From Gammaproteobacteria bacterium (lineage in GTDB: Bacteria > Pseudomonadota > Gammaproteobacteria > Xanthomonadales > Marinicellaceae), in the NCBI GenBank assembly GCA_030426705.1, contig JAUHXW010000201.1:1-5670 (forward strand): a DNA stretch of 5,670 bases. The letters run 5' to 3'. The position numbers and the translations under genes are program-made. The notes beneath the pieces are model-generated. The model was not told the origin of the DNA. It ran no database searches and saw only the letters and a program-made list of their open reading frames with translations. This document shows positions 1 through 4,774 of this stretch, piece by piece. Each line of letters begins with the position of its first letter. Position 1 is the stretch's first letter.

Positions 1-792
1 GTGGTCAGAAATACCCAGCTTTGGGTGAAAAGTGATGACAAACTGTTATACAGAATTTTACAGAATTTAACCAGTAATGCCATAAGGTATACGCAAAGCG
101 GTGGTGTTCTGGTCGCCTGTAGGAAGTACAAAGGTCAAGTACAAATCATGGTTGTTGATAGTGGATTGGGACTTGATGAGGATGAGAAAGTGGTGATTTT
201 TAATGAATTCAAACGCCTACACAAAAGCCCTGACTCGGGAGAAAAAGGCTTGGGTTTAGGGCTGTCAATTGTAGATCGCATTGTGACTCAACTGGGAATT
301 GAATTATCGATTCGTTCTGTCCCTGGTAAAGGTTCATCTTTTATGTTCTCTGTGCCACAAGCGAAGCCACAGACTGTGGTAACAAATAATGAGTTAAACT
401 CAAAGGGTTTACATACCAATCACCATTTTGAAAAAACGGTGATTTGTCTGGATAATGAAACTCAAATTTTACAGGGTATGAGGGCCTTGCTAACAGGGTG
501 GGGCTTACAGGTTTATTGTGCTGAGGATTCATTAACAGTGATAGAGTTATTGCAGAATGACATCGTTCCGGATGTGATGCTGGTTGATTATCAACTGAAT
601 GATGAGCTTGGTACTGAGGTTGTTGAACTTTTGAAACAAAAATATGGTATCAATTGTCCCATCGTCATCATCACCGCCAATCATACTGAAGAACTGAAAC
701 AGGAGGTGGAAAAAGCTGAGTATCAGTTGATGCTTAAACCGTTGAAGCCAATAAAACTAAGGCAGTTGTTCAATAAACTGTTCAATCATTGA
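1..792 (+). CDS. crbS: CrbS-type hybrid sensor histidine kinase, C-terminal part (partial)
   Basis: The frame is open from base 1, so the 5' part lies outside the window and the GTG at base 1 is probably not a start. Numbered from base 1, residues about 10-120 form a HATPase_c domain. It has an N box (N22-N26 region, LQNLTSNAIRYT), a G1 box (D53-S-G-L-G57), an F-box-like IFNEF at 67-70 and a glycine-rich G2 box (GEKGLGLGLSIV, 80-91). A linker of about 25 residues leads to a receiver domain (about 146-262) with acidic D151/E153, phosphoacceptor D196 in LVDYQL, T225 and K246-P247. Family knowledge: CrbS kinases fuse an SSSF transporter-like module and PAS domain to this kinase-receiver tail and control acs. 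The neighbouring acs and regulator genes support that assignment. The transporter and His-phosphorylation parts cannot be seen here, so the symbol rests on the tail and the context. Confidence 0.8.
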   Translation: MVRNTQLWVKSDDKLLYRILQNLTSNAIRYTQSGGVLVACRKYKGQVQIMVVDSGLGLDEDEKVVIFNEFKRLHKSPDSGEKGLGLGLSIVDRIVTQLGIELSIRSVPGKGSSFMFSVPQAKPQTVVTNNELNSKGLHTNHHFEKTVICLDNETQILQGMRALLTGWGLQVYCAEDSLTVIELLQNDIVPDVMLVDYQLNDELGTEVVELLKQKYGINCPIVIITANHTEELKQEVEKAEYQLMLKPLKPIKLRQLFNKLFNH

Positions 793-1450
793 GGTCTATA
801 CTGGCCACTTTCATCACAGCTTGAGTGCGATTGTTAACACCTAATTTGCGCATAATTGCGGTCACATGTGCTTTTACTGTTGCTTCTGAAATGCTTAAAT
901 CATAAGCAATTTGTTTATTCAGTAATCCTTGTTTAATCATCGACAGCACTTTGTGCTGTTGGGGCGTTAACTCTGAAACCTGCAAGGTGGTTTCAGCCAG
1001 TGTTTGGTCTTGCTCCATGAATTTTGTTTCATTGAATTGGTAAGGGAAATAAGTGTCTCCAGATAATACTGTGCGTAAGCCCTTGCGAATGTCCTCAATG
1101 CTGGCAGACTTACTGACAAAACCCAAAGCGCCAAAATGTTTGGCATGCATGATGGTTTCTGGCTTGTCATTCGCCGAAATCATAATGATAGGCAAATCGG
1201 GGTATTTCTTTTGTACATAGGCCAGAGCAGAAAAACCTTCCACTCCGGGCATGTTTAAATCCAGTATCAATAAATCTGCGTCATGATGTTGTCGCAGCTC
1301 AGTTCGCAGAGATTCAGATGATTCTGCTTCCACGATTTTGCACCCCGATTGTTCCAAAGCCAATGATTGTCTCAGGGCATTACGAAACATCGGATGATCA
1401 TCAGCAATGATGATTTTATCAATCGATATATTATCTAGCACATTATTCAT
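782..1450 (-). CDS. crbR: CrbR-type LuxR/NarL-family response regulator
   Basis: A complete 222-residue protein, the usual length for a NarL/FixJ-type regulator. Residues about 11-127 are a receiver domain with acidic pocket D17-D18, phosphoacceptor D64 in LILDLNMPG, S92 in the Thr/Ser position and K114 in FVSKS. Residues about 160-215 are a LuxR-type helix-turn-helix: ELTPQQHKVL begins it, and LSISEATVKAHVTAIMRKLG is the recognition region. Its ATG follows the acs stop codon with no gap (TAAATG) and there is no clear Shine-Dalgarno, so translation is probably coupled to acs. The gene ends 11 bp inside the convergent kinase gene, its presumed partner. By analogy with CrbR (also called ErdR/AgmR-like in pseudomonads) it should activate acs when phosphorylated. 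With crbR downstream of acs it would then raise its own level. The regulator family is certain. The name rests on context. Confidence 0.87.
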   Translation of the reverse strand: MNNVLDNISIDKIIIADDHPMFRNALRQSLALEQSGCKIVEAESSESLRTELRQHHDADLLILDLNMPGVEGFSALAYVQKKYPDLPIIMISANDKPETIMHAKHFGALGFVSKSASIEDIRKGLRTVLSGDTYFPYQFNETKFMEQDQTLAETTLQVSELTPQQHKVLSMIKQGLLNKQIAYDLSISEATVKAHVTAIMRKLGVNNRTQAVMKVASIDLND

Positions 1451-3391
1451 TTATCGATTCAACCGGTTGTTAATTAAGTGAGTGACCACTTCAGGTTCAG
1501 CCAAAGTGGATGTGTCTCCCAAATTTTCATATTCATTGGCCGCAATTTTTCGAAGTATCCGTCTCATTATCTTACCAGAACGCGTTTTGGGTAAACCGGG
1601 TGCCCATTGAATCTTATCGGGTGTTGCTATCGGACCTATTTCTTTTCTTACCCATTGCACCAGTTCTGTTCTGAGCTCATCACTTTCTGTCACCCCATTG
1701 ACCAAAGTTACATAGGCATAAATACCCTGACCCTTGATGTCGTGAGGAAATCCAACCACAGCAGCTTCTGCTACAGCTTCGTGAGCAACTAAAGCACTTT
1801 CAACTTCTGCAGTTCCCATGCGATGGCCAGAAACATTCAATACATCATCCGTTCGTCCGGTGATCCAGTAGTAACCATCGGCATCGCGTTTTGCACCGTC
1901 TCCAGTGGTATAAACGTTATCAAATGCCGCAAAGTAAGTTTGATAAAAACGATTGTGGTCGCCAAATACGGTCCGCATTTGACCTGGCCACGAGTCGGTA
2001 ATCACTAAATTGCCAGAGTTTTCTCCGTGTTGCTCATTGCCATCATTGTCTAATAGGGCGGGTTTGATGCCAAAAAATGGTCTGGTGGCCGAACCGGGTT
2101 TCAAGTCGGTTGCGCCAGGCAGCGGGGTGATCATGATGCCACCAGTTTCGGTTTGCCACCAAGTATCAACAATCGGACAACGCTCATCACCCACCACTTC
2201 ATAGTACCATTTCCATGCTTCAGGGTTGATGGGTTCTCCGACAGAGCCCAGAACCCGAAGAGATTCCCTGGAGGTCGCGTTAACAGGATCATCACCTTCT
2301 TTCATTAAGGAACGAATGGCTGTAGGGGCTGTATAACAGACATTGACCTGGTGTTTATCACAAATTTGCCAAAAGCGACTGAAGTCCGGGTAATTAGGCA
2401 CACCTTCAAACATCAAGGTGGTTCCACCATTGGCCAGAGGACCATAAACCACATAACTGTGACCAGTAATCCAGCCTACATCGGCTGTACACCAATATAT
2501 GTCACCCTCATGGATGTCGAATACATATTCATGGGTCATTGAGGCATAGACCAAGTATCCACCGGAGGTATGTAAAACACCTTTGGGTTGGCCGGTTGAA
2601 CCAGAAGTGTAAAGTATGAACAATGGGTCTTCTGCGTTCATAACAGCCACGTCGCAGTCTGTGCTTACAGATTGACTGACCTCATGGTACCAATGATCAT
2701 GAGATTGCCACTCAATTTGTTCATCAGAAGTTTTGATAACCAGTACCGATTCTAAATAATCTTTGACACCAGGTTTAGCAGCTGCTTTGTCCACATTGGC
2801 TTTCAATGGGATGGATTTGGAGCCACGTACACCGCGATCTGCTGTGATGACCAATTTGGATTTGCAATTGATGATTCTGTCTCCCAAAGCATCGGGTGAA
2901 AAACCACCAAACACAACTGAGTGAATGGCACCAATCCTTGCACAGGCTAACATCGCGTAAGCCGCTTCTGGAATCATTGGCATATACAAAGTAACCCGAT
3001 CACCTTTTTCAACGCCCAATTTTTTCAAGGTGTTGGCAAAGCGACAGACTTCCTGATGTAATTCAGTATAGCTGATGTGTTTAGATTCATCGGGATTATC
3101 ACCTTCCCAAATAATCGCTGTTTGATCTCCTTTGGTGGGCAAATGCCGGTCAACGCAGTTATAGCAAACATTCAATTCACCATCAGCAAACCATTTGATG
3201 TGTAAATCATCCTTGGCAAAGGATACATCCTTGACCTGGGTGTAAGGTTTAATCCAATCCAAACGTTGTCCATGTTTGCTCCAGAATGCTTCATTGTTTT
3301 CAACACTTTCCTGATACATGCTGAGGTATTGCTCATTATCACACAACGCATTGGCTGCAAATTCGGTCTTAACTGGGTAACGTGTTTTCAT
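1451..3391 (-). CDS. acs: Acetyl-CoA synthetase (AMP-forming)
   Basis: Cytosolic enzyme that activates acetate in two steps: acetate plus ATP gives acetyl-AMP and PPi, then CoA gives acetyl-CoA and AMP. It supports acetate scavenging at low concentration. The 646 residues match the family length (E. coli about 652). Visible motifs are an N-terminal ACAS_N region (about 20-80), the phosphate loop YTSGSTGQPKGV (261-272), acetate-pocket DTWWQTETGG (409-418, with W412 equivalent to the known W414), YTTGD (494-498), the hinge ITGRTDDVLNVSGHR (510-524) and the C-terminal lid. PKTRSGKIMRR at 601-611 contains K607, equivalent to the Lys that is acetylated to switch the enzyme off in Salmonella. The chosen ATG aligns with the E. 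coli N terminus and has GAGGAG three bases upstream. No frameshift or missing key residue is seen. Transcription probably starts in the 84-bp gap upstream under CrbR control, and crbR follows directly. Confidence 0.97.
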   Translation of the reverse strand: MKTRYPVKTEFAANALCDNEQYLSMYQESVENNEAFWSKHGQRLDWIKPYTQVKDVSFAKDDLHIKWFADGELNVCYNCVDRHLPTKGDQTAIIWEGDNPDESKHISYTELHQEVCRFANTLKKLGVEKGDRVTLYMPMIPEAAYAMLACARIGAIHSVVFGGFSPDALGDRIINCKSKLVITADRGVRGSKSIPLKANVDKAAAKPGVKDYLESVLVIKTSDEQIEWQSHDHWYHEVSQSVSTDCDVAVMNAEDPLFILYTSGSTGQPKGVLHTSGGYLVYASMTHEYVFDIHEGDIYWCTADVGWITGHSYVVYGPLANGGTTLMFEGVPNYPDFSRFWQICDKHQVNVCYTAPTAIRSLMKEGDDPVNATSRESLRVLGSVGEPINPEAWKWYYEVVGDERCPIVDTWWQTETGGIMITPLPGATDLKPGSATRPFFGIKPALLDNDGNEQHGENSGNLVITDSWPGQMRTVFGDHNRFYQTYFAAFDNVYTTGDGAKRDADGYYWITGRTDDVLNVSGHRMGTAEVESALVAHEAVAEAAVVGFPHDIKGQGIYAYVTLVNGVTESDELRTELVQWVRKEIGPIATPDKIQWAPGLPKTRSGKIMRRILRKIAANEYENLGDTSTLAEPEVVTHLINNRLNR

Positions 3392-3394
3392 GGT

Positions 3395-3400
3395 CTCCTC
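3395..3400 (-). promoter_or_regulatory. Ribosome binding site of acs
   Basis: GAGGAG on the minus strand, three bases (ACC) before the acs ATG. The spacing is short, but the match to the Shine-Dalgarno consensus is good and it supports the start. It sits directly downstream of a promoter-like TATAGT, which makes the relation between promoter and leader unclear. Confidence 0.6.
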
Positions 3401-3429
3401 ACTATATTTTATTAAATGAACTATGTCAT
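3401..3429 (-). promoter_or_regulatory. Candidate sigma70-like promoter close to acs
   Basis: On the minus strand ATGACA (3424-3429, five of six bases match TTGACA) is followed after exactly 17 bp by TATAGT (3401-3406, five of six match TATAAT). A start about seven bases after the -10 box would fall near 3394-3395, leaving a leader of only three or four bases and removing the Shine-Dalgarno. Either acs has a near-leaderless transcript, or this match is fortuitous and the real start lies further upstream. A weaker -10-like TATGCT lies at 3435-3440. The hexamers are seen directly; the activity is inferred. Confidence 0.35.
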
Positions 3430-3448
3430 TTTTTAAGCATATTCCACA

Positions 3449-3464
3449 TTAGACATTCGTCTAA
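3449..3464. promoter_or_regulatory. Perfect inverted repeat upstream of acs, candidate CrbR operator
   Basis: TTAGAC-ATTC-GTCTAA is a perfect inverted repeat with 6-bp arms and a 4-bp spacer. It extends imperfectly to CAC...GTG on the outside (3445-3469) with a one-base offset. It lies in the only gap upstream of acs, about 60 bp before the start codon. LuxR/NarL-type regulators bind such dyads as dimers. No T-run follows on either strand and the stem is short and AT-rich, so a terminator is unlikely. Assignment to CrbR is inference from position and from the regulator encoded downstream. Confidence 0.5.
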
Positions 3465-3475
3465 AAGTGCAATGA

Positions 3476-3880
3476 TTAATTCATTCCCGGGAATGAACTT
3501 ACTTTGGTTACTTCCAGGTCTGGAAAGGAGCTGACTTCTTGTACAGTAAAATCAGGAAAAGAGTCAACTATTTGCCACTGACCGCAATCATTAGGAAAAG
3601 AAGAAACAAATTGCACATTGATATCAGCAAAAGAGCTGACATATTTAATGGTTAAATCTGGAAAAGAGTCAACAAATTGAACCCTTCCTTTCAGTTCAAT
3701 GCCTTTTTTCTTACATGACTTTTCACTGCTTGAGCTGCTTGAACTACTGGCTTGGCTGGAAGATGTTGTGCCACTTGACTGATAACTGAAGCTGCCACCA
3801 CCGGTTGAAGTAGCCTCTACGATTGCCACAATGATAATGATGCCTATCACGATGGCCGCAATTTTTACGTCTTGACTCAT
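3476..3880 (-). CDS. Membrane-anchored protein with six 11-residue VxSFPD repeats, unknown function
   Basis: I do not recognise this 134-residue protein. Residues about 7-21 are a very hydrophobic segment (IAAIVIGIIIIVAIV), probably a single membrane anchor or uncleaved signal. There is no lipobox Cys. Residues 24-53 are low-complexity Gly/Ser/Thr with a long Ser run, probably a flexible linker. A basic patch CKKK (56-59) follows. Residues 66-131 are six repeats of the form phi-x-x-V-[DS]-S-F-[PA]-D-phi, with the SF pairs at 72, 83, 94, 107, 118 and 129. The period is exactly 11 except for a two-residue insertion near N97-D98-C99-G100. Alternating hydrophobic residues with a fixed SFP turn suggest a small beta-solenoid or beta-roll, probably outside the cytoplasm. 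C56 and C99 are the only cysteines and could pair. The ATG has GAGGTG four bases upstream. It is read in the same direction as acs but separated from both neighbours by gaps. Confidence 0.75.
   Translation of the reverse strand: MSQDVKIAAIVIGIIIIVAIVEATSTGGGSFSYQSSGTTSSSQASSSSSSSSEKSCKKKGIELKGRVQFVDSFPDLTIKYVSSFADINVQFVSSFPNDCGQWQIVDSFPDFTVQEVSSFPDLEVTKVSSFPGMN
3488..3685 (-). repeat. Six in-frame tandem repeats (about 33 bp each)
   Basis: This is the coding region for the 11-residue repeats of the gene at 3476-3880. Repetition is visible at DNA level on the plus strand as GGAAAAGAGTCAAC at 3555-3568 and again at 3660-3673, with diverged versions between and after (for example at 3519 on and 3626 on). 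One unit is 39 bp rather than 33. The copies have diverged, which argues for an old, maintained repeat rather than a recent expansion. Confidence 0.8.
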
Positions 3881-3884
3881 GTTT

Positions 3885-3890
3885 CACCTC
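3885..3890 (-). promoter_or_regulatory. Ribosome binding site of the repeat-protein gene
   Basis: GAGGTG on the minus strand, four bases before the ATG at 3880-3878. It supports this start codon, which also places the hydrophobic anchor correctly at the N terminus. AT-rich sequence (TATTAT at 3900-3905, TATAAA at 3897-3902) just upstream could serve as a -10 box, but I see no good -35. Confidence 0.55.
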
Positions 3891-3920
3891 TGTTTTTTTA
3901 TAATAAGGTATGCCCTTGGG

Positions 3921-3956
3921 GCTTCATTCACTTTTGTTCCCGACTAAAGTGAAAGC
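3921..3956. repeat. Inverted repeat / hairpin in the GC-rich element
   Basis: TCACTTT (3928-3934) pairs with AAAGTGA (3946-3952) across an 11-base loop. The stem continues with GCTT (3921-3924) against AAGC (3953-3956) after a three-base bulge. It marks one edge of the GC-rich element. No T-run follows on the plus strand. On the minus strand, AT-rich sequence occurs only about 15 bases later, so it is not a classical terminator. Confidence 0.5.
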
Positions 3957-4034
3957 GTCCGCAGCGGGCATGGCTTATAACTTCGCGCTCTTCGCCTCTG
4001 ATTCGCTATCGCTCACCAACTGGCTCGGCGGGTC

Positions 4035-4051
4035 GAGCTGCTCAGCAGCTC
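4035..4051. repeat. Perfect palindrome GAGCTGCT-C-AGCAGCTC
   Basis: Eight-bp arms around a single central base, equivalent to a 7-bp GC-rich hairpin with a three-base loop. It sits at the other end of the GC-rich element, about 30 bases past the exonuclease stop on the minus strand. It could protect or end the upstream transcript, but no U-tract follows, so a terminator role is not supported by itself. Confidence 0.55.
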
Positions 4052-4078
4052 TCCTTTGTTAGTTTAGGCCTGTTTGTT

Positions 4079-4774
4079 TTAGCCCATTATGTCTTTTAAT
4101 TTTAACTGGTAGCCTTGCTGCTGTCGATGGCTGATTTGTGCCAATAAAAGTTCAGCCGTGGCTATGGCGTCTTCCATGGCATTGTGTGCATGGTAACGGG
4201 GCAGGTGGTATTGTTCCCTGAGATTGAATAATCTGAGCTGATTGGGGTTGATGGGGTTGTTGAGTCTCTGCAGTTTTCTGGTTTCTATGACCAGGGTGTC
4301 AACCACTTGTAGTGGTAATGGATGACCAAACAGGGATTTACTGATTTGTTGTATGAAATTTTCCTCAATATTTTTATAATGTGCCACCATGACTTTTCCG
4401 GCCAGATGTTGTAACAACAGGTTCATCATTTGCTTGATTGAAATGCCATTGCTCAATTCATCGTCTGTAATCTGGTGAATGCTGACATTATTGCTTTCCA
4501 GTCTTCGGTCTGTTTTAACCAGGTGGTGTTGGCTGTTTTGTAGCTGAACTCTGCCTGACTTTATTTCTGTAAAGCCGATGCTGATGATGTGGTCTTTTTG
4601 GTAATCCAAACCAGTGGTTTCAAAGTCAATGACAAAATAATCCACTTTATCAACAGGAGTGTTGCGATCCACTTGAGGCGTCATCAGGTAGTTTTTGAGC
4701 TGGCCACTGGGTCGCCTGGCCAAAGCACTTTCAATCAATTTCTGATTTTTGCTTTTCCAGTTGAACATGATCAT
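4079..4774 (-). CDS. DnaQ-like DEDDh 3'-5' exonuclease
   Basis: A 231-residue protein with the RNase T/DnaQ fold at residues about 45-212. Metal-binding motifs are ExoI FVIDFETTGL (D50, E52), the HQIT motif (100-103), ExoII MVAHYKNIEENF (129-140) and ExoIII HAHNAMEDAIATAEL (H197, D202). The expected Asp of ExoII is replaced by E137, a variation I associate with the subgroup paired with DUF294 nucleotidyltransferases. It differs from the DNA polymerase III epsilon subunit by its roughly 45-residue N-terminal extension (ALARRPSGQLKNYL) and the lack of a polymerase-binding tail, so dnaQ is not the right name. Its ATG abuts the stop of the upstream nucleotidyltransferase (TAAATG) without a clear Shine-Dalgarno, so translation is probably coupled. 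A second ATG two codons on is an alternative start. The substrate is unknown: it could be nucleic-acid 3' ends or a nucleotide attached to another molecule. Confidence 0.85.
   Translation of the reverse strand: MIMFNWKSKNQKLIESALARRPSGQLKNYLMTPQVDRNTPVDKVDYFVIDFETTGLDYQKDHIISIGFTEIKSGRVQLQNSQHHLVKTDRRLESNNVSIHQITDDELSNGISIKQMMNLLLQHLAGKVMVAHYKNIEENFIQQISKSLFGHPLPLQVVDTLVIETRKLQRLNNPINPNQLRLFNLREQYHLPRYHAHNAMEDAIATAELLLAQISHRQQQGYQLKLKDIMG

Larger units (their letters stand above)
3910..4062. repeat. GC-rich structured intergenic element, likely dispersed repeat
   Basis: The gap 3881-4078 between two minus-strand genes contains a block clearly richer in G+C than its surroundings, especially 3950-4055. 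It holds two hairpin-forming inverted repeats and three TTCGC motifs spaced 10-11 bp. The plus strand is open from an ATG at 3910 to a TAG at 4062 (50 codons, ending in SSCSAALLC). The minus strand is also open for about 27 codons, reading through SDSESEAKSAKL to a TAA. Neither frame has a convincing ribosome site or a recognised domain. Very similar translated strings seem familiar to me from repeats between genes in marine gammaproteobacteria, but that is memory, not a search. I see no clear terminal inverted repeats or target duplication. Confidence 0.5.

Noticed and set aside
1..3. GTG at base 1 as the start of the kinase gene
   Set aside because: The encoded protein would begin inside the ATPase domain without its His-phosphorylation domain. 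The frame is simply cut by the window edge.
3449..3464. Rho-independent terminator of the repeat-protein gene
   Set aside because: The stem is only 6 bp, AT-rich, and is not followed by a T-run on either strand.
3488..3685. CRISPR-like array
   Set aside because: The units are contiguous, in frame, diverged and encode a regular peptide. There are no unique spacers.
3910..4062. A 50-residue protein gene on the plus strand
   Set aside because: No good ribosome site, no recognisable domain, composition follows the GC-rich element, and the opposite strand is also open over much of it.
4079..4774. Annotation as dnaQ (polymerase III epsilon subunit)
   Set aside because: The N-terminal extension, altered ExoII motif and coupling to a DUF294 gene place it in another DEDDh subgroup.
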